Below, piece after piece: positions 10,330-18,928 of a stretch of DNA of 64,000 nt. A model generated the notes under the pieces. That model worked only from the letters and a program-made list of their open reading frames with translations. It was not told the DNA's origin and did no database searches. The stretch's first letter is position 1. Each line of letters starts with the position of its first letter. Position numbers and translations under genes: made by a program. This stretch comes from Planctomycetota bacterium. Its GTDB lineage: Bacteria; Planctomycetota; UBA1135; GCA-002686595. The DNA lies in assembly GCA_026692665.1 (NCBI GenBank), contig JAPLOF010000025.1, forward strand, positions 31,944 to 95,943, given 5' to 3'.

Positions 10330-11475
10330 TTAGCGCGGAGCAGAAATCGTTCTCCGCAAAATCTCCACCGTGTTGTGGACATCTTCTTCACCGCCCATCC
10401 GCCCGAACGAGAGGCGTAGAGCGGCGCGCGCGCGCTCGGAAGCGTGCCCGAGCGCGAGCAACACGTGCGAAGGTTCGAGGGATCCGCTGGCGCAGGCCGA
10501 GCCGGCGCTGGCCTCGAGACCCTCCAGGTCGAGGCGTGCGACGAGCGTGCGTCCTTCGACCCCAGGTAGGGAGACGTTGAGGGTGTTCGGCAGGCGCGGC
10601 GCGTCCAGGTCCGGGCCGTTCAGGAGCACTCCAGGGATGCACGCGGTCAGTTGCTCCCACAATGAGCGGCACAAGCGCGCCGAGCGCGCTGCGTAGTCGC
10701 CCTGCTCCCGCACGGCGAGCTCGATCGCCACGGCCGCGGCGGCGATCGCCGCGACGGACTCGGTTCCCGGGCGCAGCCCGCCTTCCTGACTGCCCGTCCC
10801 GAGCAGCGGCTCGAGGGTCAGGCCCGTGCGCCGGACCAGGACGCCGACTCCGGTCGGGCCTCCGACCTTGTGCGCGGAGAAGGACAGCAGATCGGCGCGT
10901 TCCCGGATCGCACGCAGCGGGATGCGGCCCAGTGCCTGGACGGCGTCGGTGTGGAAGGCCGGGCGCCCGCGACCGCGCCGGGCCAGGAGTTCCCCGATCT
11001 CGACCACGGGCTGGAGCGTGCCGAGCTCGTTGTTGGCGGTCTGGATCGAGACCAGCGCAGTCGCCGGCGTGAGCGCCGCCTCCAGAGCGTCGACCGAGAC
11101 CCGACCCGTCCCATCCACGGGAAGACGGACGACCGGCCGTCCTTCCCGCTCGAGGCGGTCGGCCGCCGCGAGGACCGCCGAATGCTCGACCGCGCAGGTC
11201 ACGAGACCCCGCCCAGGTCCCCCAGCCCGCACCGCCCCGGCGAGCGCCAGCTGGATCGACTCCGTGCCACCCGACGTGAAGACCACCTCGTCCTCGTGAC
11301 AACCGAGCGCCGCCGCGGTCCGCTCGCGGGCTTCGTCGAGCCAGCCGCGCGCCTCGCGCCCGGCCGCGTGGACGCTGGAGGGGTTTCCGGCGAGCCGTCG
11401 GGACAGTTCGCACAGGACCTCGAGGGCTTCGGGCCGGATCGGGGTCGTCGCGTTGTGGTCGAGGTGGACGCGCAC
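10330..11475 (-). CDS. Cysteine desulfurase (NifS/IscS family)
   Basis: 381 aa, GTG start. A PLP-dependent enzyme that takes sulfur from L-cysteine to a protein persulfide for Fe-S clusters and thiolated tRNAs. Visible are the opening LDHNATTPIRPEAL, FTSGGTESIQLAL, the cofactor Lys in SFSAHKVGGPTG, the substrate block GLRPGTESV, and the catalytic Cys in GSACASGS near residue 333. It stands alone, with no iscU or sufU beside it, and is transcribed toward dnaA. Whether it serves Fe-S assembly or tRNA thiolation (IscS, NifS or SufS subtype) cannot be settled from the sequence alone. Confidence 0.92.
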   Translation of the reverse strand: MRVHLDHNATTPIRPEALEVLCELSRRLAGNPSSVHAAGREARGWLDEARERTAAALGCHEDEVVFTSGGTESIQLALAGAVRAGGPGRGLVTCAVEHSAVLAAADRLEREGRPVVRLPVDGTGRVSVDALEAALTPATALVSIQTANNELGTLQPVVEIGELLARRGRGRPAFHTDAVQALGRIPLRAIRERADLLSFSAHKVGGPTGVGVLVRRTGLTLEPLLGTGSQEGGLRPGTESVAAIAAAAVAIELAVREQGDYAARSARLCRSLWEQLTACIPGVLLNGPDLDAPRLPNTLNVSLPGVEGRTLVARLDLEGLEASAGSACASGSLEPSHVLLALGHASERARAALRLSFGRMGGEEDVHNTVEILRRTISAPR

Positions 11476-11627
11476 GCCGAGATCATCCCGGACTGGGGCG
11501 CTCGATGGAACGGCCGGCAGGGAAGCGCGGGCTTCCCCCGGGTCCGACCGCCACGGCCGAGGCCCGTCGGCGCTGATTCCTTTGGAAACGCCTCCCCGAC
11601 CCAGACAAGCCCCAGCAGGATTCCGTC

Positions 11628-12878
11628 ATGAAGCTCCAAGGCCTCCTCCTCGTCGTCTCGGCCTCCGCCCTCGCGGCACCGGCTTCCGCCACCGACCTGT
11701 ACGTCGGGAGCCCCAACACGGCCTTCGCCCATTCCTCTCCGCCGGGGGGGCCGTTCCAACTGCTCAGCGCGTGCGGCGGTCCGGTCGCGGCCCTCGCGGG
11801 CGAGGGCGGCGAGCTGTACGTCGCGTCGACCTTCGAATCCGTCTACCGCTACCGCCACGACGCCCAGTTCACGGAGCTGTGGGCGATCCTGCCGGGCGAG
11901 ACGCTCACGGGCATCGCGATCCGGGGACACGAGTTGCTCGTGGCGACCGCGAGCTCGCGCGTCGTCGCGCTCGACCGCAGCCTCGGGACCGTGCTGCGCG
12001 AGTGGAACACGCCGATCGCCCCCACCACGTTGGCGGTCGATCGCGGCGAGCTGTTCGCCGGGACTCCCTTCGGCGCGGCGATGCGGCTCGAGGGCGACGG
12101 CACCGTTTCGTTCCTGGGCAGCTGCGGATCGAACATCGCGGGGATCGCGGCGAGCGCCACCGAGCTCTTCCTCGGTTCGGCGGGCGCCTTCGTGTGGCGC
12201 GTGGACCGCTCGACGGGGTTCGTCACGACGTCCTTCGCCGTCGCCGAGGACCCGACCGGGATCGTGTACGACCAGGGCCTGCTCTACGTGTCTTCGGCGA
12301 CCGGGCGTGTCCGCACCTACGCGGCGTCGAACGGCGCGCTGCTCGCGACGCAGAACTGGGGCAATCCGATCAGCGCGCTCGCGCTGGGCCGTGCATCGGC
12401 CGGCACGGCGTACTGCTTCGGCGACGCCGCGGTGTGCCCGTGCGGGTTCGGTGATCCGTTCGGCGGCTGTCCCAGCAACCTCGGCGTGGGCGCGCGACTC
12501 GTCACGTACGGCAGCGCGAGCTTCGCGGCGGACGATCTCGAGCTGGCGGCGCTCGACGTCCCGTCCACGACCCTGGGTCGCTTCTACATGGGCGCCGGCG
12601 TCGTGCAGGTGCCCTTCGGCAACGGGCTCCTGTGCGCGGGATCCGGGGGCTACGGCCAGTTCCGCTTCCCGGTGCAGAGCGCGCAGGCGAACGGGTTCAA
12701 CCGCGCCTTCCGCTTCGGCCCCGGGATCGTCGCGCACAGCCAGCAGAACTTCGGCGCCCTCGGTGCGATCCAGCCCGGCAGCACCTGGCGCTTCCAGGCC
12801 TGGTACCGCGACGCGCTGAACCCCTGCGGCGGCGCCTTCAACACGAGCAACGCGACGAGCGTGACGTTCCTGCCCTGA
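11628..12878 (+). CDS. Secreted beta-propeller-like protein with YCFGD/CPCG C-terminal cassette
   Basis: 416 aa. A signal peptide (residues 1-21, cleaving after ASA) is followed by ~230 residues of repeating strands resembling a beta-propeller (VAALAGEGGELYVAS, LTGIAIRGHELLVAT, IAGIAASATELFLGS, PTGIVYDQGLLYVSS, about one blade every 40-45 residues). From about residue 262 comes a cassette beginning AYCFGDAAVCPCGFGDP, with paired cysteines, and ending in WRFQAWYRDALNPCGG...SVTFLP. As I recall, this cassette recurs at the ends of many exported proteins in some Planctomycetota lineages, so it is probably a surface or sorting module. The binding partner of the propeller is unknown. Confidence 0.7.
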   Translation: MKLQGLLLVVSASALAAPASATDLYVGSPNTAFAHSSPPGGPFQLLSACGGPVAALAGEGGELYVASTFESVYRYRHDAQFTELWAILPGETLTGIAIRGHELLVATASSRVVALDRSLGTVLREWNTPIAPTTLAVDRGELFAGTPFGAAMRLEGDGTVSFLGSCGSNIAGIAASATELFLGSAGAFVWRVDRSTGFVTTSFAVAEDPTGIVYDQGLLYVSSATGRVRTYAASNGALLATQNWGNPISALALGRASAGTAYCFGDAAVCPCGFGDPFGGCPSNLGVGARLVTYGSASFAADDLELAALDVPSTTLGRFYMGAGVVQVPFGNGLLCAGSGGYGQFRFPVQSAQANGFNRAFRFGPGIVAHSQQNFGALGAIQPGSTWRFQAWYRDALNPCGGAFNTSNATSVTFLP

Positions 12879-12885
12879 CCAACAT

Positions 12886-12976
12886 CGCTGCGCGGTGCCT
12901 GGCTAACTTCCACGGGGTTCGAGAGTGGGGGAACCACTCTCGAACCCCGTGGAAGTTAGCCAGGCACCGCGCAGCG
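12886..12976. repeat. Perfect 43-bp inverted repeat with 5-nt loop
   Basis: Arms 12886-12928 and 12934-12976 are exact reverse complements; the next five bases on each side match at four of five. It lies between two convergent genes (the secreted cassette protein and bshA), so it would work as a bidirectional terminator. Its arm, which includes TTAGCCAGGCACC, resembles 41736-41762 (21 of 27 bases), which suggests a dispersed repeat and not only a terminator. Confidence 0.85.
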
Positions 12977-12985
12977 AGGTTCGCG

Positions 12986-14152
12986 TCAGGGGAACGGCCA
13001 GCGCGTCGAGGCGAGCACGCGCTGGTACACCGCCTCGTAGCGCGGGATGACCTGTTCGCGCGCGAAGCGGGTGACCGCGGATTGCCGTGCCGCGAGACCC
13101 ATGGCGCGGGTGCGATCGCGGTCGAAGAGCAGCGCGCGCAGATTCTCCGCGAAGTTGTCCATGTCGTCGGCCGCAGCGAGCAGGCCGGTGACTCCGTCCT
13201 CGACCACCTCGCGCACGCCGCCGACGTCCGTCGCCACGACCGGCGTGCCGCAGGACATCGCTTCGAGCGCCGAGAGTCCGAACGACTCCTCCGAGGACGA
13301 CAGGACGAACACGTCCGCCGGCGCGAGCAACTCGGGCAGTGCGTCGCGCTCCCCGAGGAACCGCACGCGGTCCTGGATCCCGAGCTCGCGCGCCAGGAGG
13401 CGGGAAGGCTGCTGGTCGGGACCGTCGCCCACGAGGAGGAGTTCGGCCTTCGTGCCGTGCGTGGCGCGCTCGAACGCGCGCAAGAGCCAGGGCACGCGCT
13501 TGACCGTCCGGAAGTTCGAGATGTGCACGGCGCGCGGCGGGCGATCGCGCTCGGCATCCCGCGCGGCATCAGGGTGGAACAGATCGACGTCGACGAAGTT
13601 GGGCACGACCTCGATCGCGCACGGACCCAGGGCGAACTCGCGGCAGAAGTTCTCGCGCGTGCGCCGCGCCAGGTCCGCGGATACGGCCGTGACGGCGTCG
13701 GACTGTTCGATCACGAACTGCGTGAGCGGCGCGTAGCTCGGATCGTTGCCGACCAGCGTGATGTCGGTCCCGTGCAGCGTCGTCACCATGCGCGGCGCGC
13801 GCTTGTCGCGATCCGCGATCGCCGCCGAGCGCGCGAGGTAGGCCGAGACCGCGTGCGGCAGCGCGTAGTGCGCGTGCAGGATGTCGAGCCCCTCCGTGCG
13901 GTGCAGCGTGAGGATCGACGACACGATGGCGAGGTCGTGCGGGGTCGAGTGGAAGAGCGGATAGGGCACGCCCTGCGCCACGTGCATCTGCACCGGGCCG
14001 GGTGACCGTGCGAGCCGCGGAGGGACCGCGTGGCTGAAGAGGTGCACGGTGTGGCCGCGCGCGGCGAGCGAGAGCGCCAGCTCGCTGGCGACGACGCCGG
14101 AGCCGCCGTAGGTCGGGTGGCACAGGATCCCGATGCGCAGCGGCGCGGTCAT
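12986..14152 (-). CDS. bshA: BshA: N-acetyl-alpha-D-glucosaminyl L-malate synthase
   Basis: 388 aa GT4-type glycosyltransferase that joins UDP-GlcNAc and L-malate in the first step of bacillithiol synthesis. The opening RIGILCHPTYGGSGVVASEL and the blocks LHAHYALPHAVSAYLA and TTLHGTDITLVGNDPSY are characteristic of BshA and not of generic GT4 enzymes. The C-terminal Rossmann domain has SSSEESFGLSALEAMSCGTPVVAT with the donor-binding EX7E motif. The ATG start at 14152 overlaps the parA stop (ATGA). bshC and bshB1 lie just upstream on the same strand, which strongly supports the substrate assignment. Confidence 0.9.
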   Translation of the reverse strand: MTAPLRIGILCHPTYGGSGVVASELALSLAARGHTVHLFSHAVPPRLARSPGPVQMHVAQGVPYPLFHSTPHDLAIVSSILTLHRTEGLDILHAHYALPHAVSAYLARSAAIADRDKRAPRMVTTLHGTDITLVGNDPSYAPLTQFVIEQSDAVTAVSADLARRTRENFCREFALGPCAIEVVPNFVDVDLFHPDAARDAERDRPPRAVHISNFRTVKRVPWLLRAFERATHGTKAELLLVGDGPDQQPSRLLARELGIQDRVRFLGERDALPELLAPADVFVLSSSEESFGLSALEAMSCGTPVVATDVGGVREVVEDGVTGLLAAADDMDNFAENLRALLFDRDRTRAMGLAARQSAVTRFAREQVIPRYEAVYQRVLASTRWPFP

Positions 14153-15498
14153 GAATCCGTGGGCAAGATCGAGAGGATCTCGAACGCGTCGGGCGGCAGC
14201 GGGGGCACGTCTTCGGCGCGCAGGACGCGCGGCTCGGCGCGCGCGGCCGGCTTCGCGACCGGCGACGGAACGGGGGGCGGCTGTACCGCGTGTGACTTCG
14301 GCTCGCGCGCGGGCGCAGCGGAATGCGCGGCGTTGCCCGTGCTCGCGCCGTTCTTCGGAGCGGCGCTCGCGCTCCTCGTCGGCGCATCCGAGTGTGCCGA
14401 GGCCGGAGGAGCCGCGCCGATGCGAGCGTCTCGCGCCGGTGCGGTGTCCGAGGAGGTCGCCGTGGTCGAACGGCCCCGTGGGGCGGGCGTGATCGTCACG
14501 CGCGGTTCGGGCTCGCGCACCGTGGGGCTCGTCGCCTGCTCCGGAGCGCGCGCGGCCGGCGCGGCGGTCGGTTCCGGCTGCGCGACGGGAGAACTGGCCG
14601 CCGGTTTGCGGGGCGGAGGTCGCGGCGGCGGCTTGCGCGGCGGCGTCACTTCCTTCAGCGGCAAGCGCGCCTTCTCGTCGAACGCGGGCAGCCCGGCGAG
14701 CTCGGGGTCGCGGGTTTCCCGCGCCACGACCTCGCGCGCGACGCGCATGTAGTCGTCCGCGCCGTTGCTGTCGGGCGCGTACTCGAACACGGTCTGGCCG
14801 AACGACGGCGCCTCGGCGAGCTTGACGTTCGCGCGCACGGGGTGCGGGAAGACCTGGCCCTTGAAGTACGTGCGGATCTCCCCGAGCACTTCGCGCGCGA
14901 GGCGCAGGCGCGAGTCGTACAGGCACGGCACGATGCCGGTGACCACGAGCTCCGGGTTCAGCCGCTTCTTCAGGAGCTGCACGACTTCGACGAGCTTGCT
15001 CATCCCCTGCAGCGCGAGGAACTCGGTCTGCAACGTGATCAACACCTCGCCCGCGGTCGCGAGCGCGTTGATGGACAGGAGACCGAGGCTCGGCGGGCAG
15101 TCGAAGAGGACGTAGTCGGCCGGCGCGCGTCCCGTTCGCTTGCGCTCGTCCTCGACCCACTCGCGGATCGCGTCGCGCAGGATGAACTCGCGCCCCATCG
15201 CGGCGGCGAGCTCGAGCTCCGCGCCCGACAGGTCGATGTTCGCCGGCACGATGCGCAGGCGCGGCAGCGCGGTGTCGCGGATCGCCGCGCCGAACTTCGT
15301 CGTGCCGGTGAGCACGGTGTAGGAGGTCGGCGAGCCGCTCTTCGCCTCGATGCCGAGGCTCAAGGACAGGTTCGCCTGCGCGTCCATGTCCACGACGACG
15401 ACGCGGCGTCCCTGGATGGCGAGCGCGGCGCCGAGGTTCGCGGTGGTCGTCGTCTTCCCGACCCCGCCCTTCTGGTTGATGATCGCGATGCGGCGCAC
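14149..15498 (-). CDS. parA: ParA/Soj-family chromosome-partition ATPase with long Pro/Ala-rich tail
   Basis: 449 aa. Residues 1-~265 are a canonical ParA/Soj ATPase: deviant Walker A in INQKGGVGKTTTTANLG, VVDMDAQANLSLSLG, and Walker B-like VLFDCPPSLGLLSINAL. The remaining ~180 residues are rich in Pro, Ala, Ser and charged residues and look disordered. Ordinary Soj proteins end near 255 aa. The gene starts 44 bases after bshB1 and overlaps bshA by four bases. It is therefore embedded in the bacillithiol run and not beside parB, which lies ~9 kb away. It is the only ParA-like gene in the window and the probable partner of that ParB. Confidence 0.85.
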   Translation of the reverse strand: MRRIAIINQKGGVGKTTTTANLGAALAIQGRRVVVVDMDAQANLSLSLGIEAKSGSPTSYTVLTGTTKFGAAIRDTALPRLRIVPANIDLSGAELELAAAMGREFILRDAIREWVEDERKRTGRAPADYVLFDCPPSLGLLSINALATAGEVLITLQTEFLALQGMSKLVEVVQLLKKRLNPELVVTGIVPCLYDSRLRLAREVLGEIRTYFKGQVFPHPVRANVKLAEAPSFGQTVFEYAPDSNGADDYMRVAREVVARETRDPELAGLPAFDEKARLPLKEVTPPRKPPPRPPPRKPAASSPVAQPEPTAAPAARAPEQATSPTVREPEPRVTITPAPRGRSTTATSSDTAPARDARIGAAPPASAHSDAPTRSASAAPKNGASTGNAAHSAAPAREPKSHAVQPPPVPSPVAKPAARAEPRVLRAEDVPPLPPDAFEILSILPTDS

Positions 15499-15542
15499 GG
15501 TGGTCGGAGTCTAGCCGCTTCGCCGCCCGCGCCCCACCCCGG

Positions 15543-16247
15543 TCAACCTAGGATCGGGTCCATGCACGGCAGCGGTCCCTTGTGCAGGAGCCCCTCGCCG
15601 TAGCGCACCCCGATCCGCTCGCCGAAGAAGCGCGCGCGGGTTTCCATCCGCTGCAGGACGTCCGCCCCGAACAGGAAGTGCTGGCCCTTGTCCTGGGCGC
15701 CGTCCGGCTGGAGCTGGCTCGCGTAGCAGCGGACGAGCTTCACCTTGTCCTCCCAGACCCGGCCGATGTCGACGACGAACGTCGGCTCGGTCGGCACGTG
15801 CCCCAGGAAGTGGTAGATGCGCTTCGGGCGGCGCGCGGTCTCCCCGGGCGCGGCGAGCCGCTGGAGGCCCGAGAGGTACCAGGCTTCGCGCGCGATCTGC
15901 CCGCAGGCCGCGTGGTCGGGATGAAGGTCGTCCACGTGATGGGCGATCACGACCTCGGGCTGATGGCGGCGGATCAGCGCGGCGAGCCTCTCGCGCGCTT
16001 CGACCGTCACCGCGACGCGGCCGTCGGGCAGGCCCAGGTTCTCGCGCACCGTCGGCCGCAGGATCGCGTTCGCCGCCGCGACCTCGCGCGCCCGGTCGTC
16101 CGCGGTTCCGCGCGTGCCCATCTCGCCGCGCGTCAGGTCGACGATCCCGTACGGGCGTCCGGCGTCGCGCAGCGTGAGCAGGATTCCGCCCGCCGAGATC
16201 TCCGCGTCGTCGGGATGGGCGGCCACGATCAGGACGTCGAGCTTCAT
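15543..16247 (-). CDS. bshB1: BshB1: GlcNAc-malate deacetylase
   Basis: 234 aa PIG-L/LmbE-family zinc deacetylase that removes the acetyl group from GlcNAc-malate in the second step of bacillithiol synthesis. Metal site: AAHPDDAE and the later HHVDDLHPDH. The segment GIVDLTRGEMGTRGTADDR is typical of BshB1. Length matches the family (~235 aa). Its ATG at 16247 overlaps the bshC stop (ATGA), and a 44-base gap leads to parA. Confidence 0.92.
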   Translation of the reverse strand: MKLDVLIVAAHPDDAEISAGGILLTLRDAGRPYGIVDLTRGEMGTRGTADDRAREVAAANAILRPTVRENLGLPDGRVAVTVEARERLAALIRRHQPEVVIAHHVDDLHPDHAACGQIAREAWYLSGLQRLAAPGETARRPKRIYHFLGHVPTEPTFVVDIGRVWEDKVKLVRCYASQLQPDGAQDKGQHFLFGADVLQRMETRARFFGERIGVRYGEGLLHKGPLPCMDPILG

Positions 16248-17875
16248 GCGGACTCCTCCTCGCCCGGCTTGCTCGGAAGGTGCACGACGAGGTGCTCGCT
16301 GCCGAGCGCGTCGACCTCCTGGAGCAGCTCCGTGACCCAGCCCTCGCCATGGCGCGCGACGAACTGGAGCGGACCGAACACGCGCTCCTGCGGCGCGAGG
16401 TTCGGGAACAGCACGTTGTTCGCGCGACGCTCGTGTCGACGGCCCTTGCCGGTGCGGTTCGCCTGGATGCGCTGCGCTTTGTCGGCGAGTTGCGTGACGA
16501 GTTCCTTCACGGAGTCGCCGGTGCGCTTCAGCTGGACCGACAAGCCCGGGTCGAGCTCGGCGAGTTCGGGTCGCAGGGCATCGAGCTCGCGCTTCGCCTG
16601 CTCGCCGGCCGCGCGCAGTTTCGCGAGCACCGCGGGTTCGGGACTCTCGCTGCCCGGCGGCGCGAACGTGCCGCGCGCGCGCAGGATGTCGGCGACGGAC
16701 GCTTCGAGGCGTTCGAGCGCGAAGCGCACGCGCCCGTCGACGAGGGTCACCGACACGCGCGGCACGAACGGCGTCCGCGGCGCTCCCACCGCGGCGCGCA
16801 ACGCGCCGAGCTCGGCGTGGTAGGCCAGCTCGCCCCCACCGCCGACGTACGCCGCGACGGGCAGCGCGAGGTCCTGCACGATCGGACGCAGGAGCGCGCC
16901 GGGCGACCAGTTGGCCGGATCCTGCACGATCTCGGCCGCCAGCTCGTCGCCGCTGCGCGAGCCGTCCTCTCCGTCGTAGCGGAACCCGTCGCCGCCGCTG
17001 CGCAGTGCACGACGACCCTTCGCGTCGAGCGAGTAGACCAGCGCGGCCTCGCGCGGCTCGATGGCGACCTCGAACCCGGCGGCTCGGACGCGTTCGGCTC
17101 CCGCGATCAGGTGCCGCGCGGGATCGAGGGCCACGACGCGCGCGAGCTCGCGCGACAGCGCGCCGCGGATCCAGTCGGGCTCCACCACGACGAGACCGTG
17201 AGGCCCGAGCAGGCCCGTGATGCCGCGCGTGAAGGCACGCGCCAGCGTCTCGCCGCTCTTCGGCACGAACAGCTCCAGAGCCCGCTCGGCGTGTTCCTCT
17301 CCGCCCACGAGCTGTCGCAGCGCCTCGCGGATCGGACCCAGGCGGTTCTGGACGTCGTCCACGACGATGCGCGAAACGGGCTGGCGGCCCGAGGCGAGTC
17401 CCGCGAGCGCGATCTTCTGCAGATCGAGGTGCGGGTTCATGACCCAGGCGTGGTGGACCTCGGCGATGTCGTGATCGTCGGCGTGGTTCCAGAAGAGCGG
17501 CACGACAGGCTGCTCCCACAGGAGCGTGAGGTCCTGCGCCAGTCGTACGGCCTGCAGCGCCTTGTAGATCGAGTAGAGCGGCGCGACGAGGAACCCCGGC
17601 TGCTGTCCGGTCACGACCGCGAACGTACGCGGCTTGCCCAGCGCACGCGCGTTCTCGAGCACCGCGACGTGCGGCGCGAGCTGCGCCAGGTTCGACTCGA
17701 GCGCGCCGGCGAGTTCGCGGCGCGCATCGACGTCGAGACGATCCTCGGGCATCGGGAACGCGTCGAGCTTGCGCGGCACGTGGAGCAGCGCCGGGTCGAG
17801 CGTCCCCGACAGCGCCGCGCGCACGACGGGCGAGAGCCCGAGCACGTCCGCGGCGAGGTGCTCGACACGGATCAT
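16244..17875 (-). CDS. bshC: BshC: putative cysteine ligase of bacillithiol synthesis
   Basis: 543 aa, near the family length of ~540. BshC is thought to add cysteine to glucosaminyl-malate to give bacillithiol. Diagnostic blocks are VVTGQQPGFLVAPLYSIYKA, then LFWNHADDHDIAEV near residue 130, and late blocks NVLFPNLAPQERVFGPL and LGSEHLVVHLP. It overlaps pyrF upstream (ATGA at 17872-17875) and bshB1 downstream (ATGA at 16244-16247). The presence of a full bsh set makes the pathway assignment strong. Confidence 0.93.
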   Translation of the reverse strand: MIRVEHLAADVLGLSPVVRAALSGTLDPALLHVPRKLDAFPMPEDRLDVDARRELAGALESNLAQLAPHVAVLENARALGKPRTFAVVTGQQPGFLVAPLYSIYKALQAVRLAQDLTLLWEQPVVPLFWNHADDHDIAEVHHAWVMNPHLDLQKIALAGLASGRQPVSRIVVDDVQNRLGPIREALRQLVGGEEHAERALELFVPKSGETLARAFTRGITGLLGPHGLVVVEPDWIRGALSRELARVVALDPARHLIAGAERVRAAGFEVAIEPREAALVYSLDAKGRRALRSGGDGFRYDGEDGSRSGDELAAEIVQDPANWSPGALLRPIVQDLALPVAAYVGGGGELAYHAELGALRAAVGAPRTPFVPRVSVTLVDGRVRFALERLEASVADILRARGTFAPPGSESPEPAVLAKLRAAGEQAKRELDALRPELAELDPGLSVQLKRTGDSVKELVTQLADKAQRIQANRTGKGRRHERRANNVLFPNLAPQERVFGPLQFVARHGEGWVTELLQEVDALGSEHLVVHLPSKPGEEESA

Positions 17876-18756
17876 CGCCAACAGCCCGCGATCTCCGTCT
17901 GCATCCGAGCCAGCGCCTGCGAGGCCGCGTCCTTCCAGTGCAGGTCGCGGTAGGCGGGCTGCTTGTAGGCGTACAGGATGCCGCGCGAGCTGTTCACGAG
18001 GGCGCCGCGTCCTCCGGGCAGGAAGCCGACGCCGACGTCCTTCGCCGAACCTCCCTGCGCTCCGTAGCCCGGGATCAGGAAGGGCGTCGTCGGCATGCGC
18101 TGACGCAGGCGTGCGAGCTCGGCCGGATGCGTCGCGCCGACGACGGCGCCGACGCTCGACAGCCCGCACGCTCCGAGGAGGCCGGTTCCCCAGCGGGCGA
18201 CTTCGTCCGCGACCTTCTCGTGCAAGAGCGGCGTGCCGTGGTCCTGGAACAGGGCGCTGTGCTTGTTGGACGTCCGCACGAGCACGTACACGCCGCCGCC
18301 GACCTTGGCACAGGTGTCGAGGAACGGCTGGACGGAGTCCGCGCCCAGGTACGGGTTGATCGTGATCGCGTCGCAGCGGGGTGCTTCTTCGAGGAACGCC
18401 TGCGCGTAGGCCTTCGCCGTGCTGTCGATGTCGCCGCGCTTCACGTCGCCGATGACGAGCAGGCCCGCGGCGCTCGCGTGTCCGACGACGCGCTCCCACT
18501 GCGCGACGCCGTCGGCTCCCAGCACTTCGAAGAACGCCGACTGCGGCTTCACGGCCGGCACACGGCCCGCGGCGACGTCGACGATGGCGCACAGGAAGTC
18601 GCCGATCGCCTGCGCGCGCGCGGCGCGCGGCGCCTTCGGGTCGCGGGCGATCGCGAACTCCTCCGGGAGCGCGTCGAGGTGCGGATCGAGACCCACGAGG
18701 CAGGCGTTGCCGCAGCGTGCGATGGCGGCTTCGAGGCGGTCGGCGTAGGTGTTCAT
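17872..18756 (-). CDS. pyrF: Orotidine 5'-phosphate decarboxylase (long subfamily)
   Basis: 294 aa TIM-barrel enzyme that decarboxylates OMP to UMP in pyrimidine synthesis. The catalytic Lys/Asp array sits in LLVIGDVKRGDIDSTAKAYA, preceded by VKPQSAFFE. Further blocks are VLVRTSNKHSALFQD, IPGYGAQGGSAKDV and ALVNSSRGILYAY. The length fits the ~270-310 aa subfamily and not the ~230 aa form. It heads the run pyrF-bshC-bshB1-parA-bshA, and the stop overlaps bshC. The putative mobile repeat 18790-18928 lies in its upstream region, 33 bases from the start, so it may influence the promoter. Confidence 0.94.
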   Translation of the reverse strand: MNTYADRLEAAIARCGNACLVGLDPHLDALPEEFAIARDPKAPRAARAQAIGDFLCAIVDVAAGRVPAVKPQSAFFEVLGADGVAQWERVVGHASAAGLLVIGDVKRGDIDSTAKAYAQAFLEEAPRCDAITINPYLGADSVQPFLDTCAKVGGGVYVLVRTSNKHSALFQDHGTPLLHEKVADEVARWGTGLLGACGLSSVGAVVGATHPAELARLRQRMPTTPFLIPGYGAQGGSAKDVGVGFLPGGRGALVNSSRGILYAYKQPAYRDLHWKDAASQALARMQTEIAGCWR

Positions 18757-18789
18757 GCGATTCCGAGCGGTGCGTGTCGAACGCCAGAT

Positions 18790-18928
18790 GCTAGTGTCCT
18801 GACTCGGAAGTACGCGGGCCCATGGACGCCGCCTGCGCCGCCCCGGCGTCGTTGCGCCTCCTCCGAGGGATGCAGCGAACCCGCGTCGTCGCCGCGCCTA
18901 CCGCGTACTCCCGAGTCAGGACACTAGC
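18790..18928. repeat. 139-bp element with 28-bp terminal inverted repeats (MITE-like)
   Basis: Arms 18790-18817 and 18901-18928 are inverted copies matching at 27 of 28 positions (GCTAGTGTCCTGACTCGG...). They enclose 83 bases that contain no ORF but have further short inverted repeats. It sits in the 269-base space between the pyrF start and the hemW end. No clear target-site duplication is visible. It could be a non-autonomous mobile element or a large cruciform-forming terminator for hemW. Confidence 0.6.

Noticed and set aside
15543..17519. 658-codon ORF covering bshB1 and part of bshC in another frame
   Set aside because: Only its last 234 codons match a family; the upstream part is an alternate frame of bshC.
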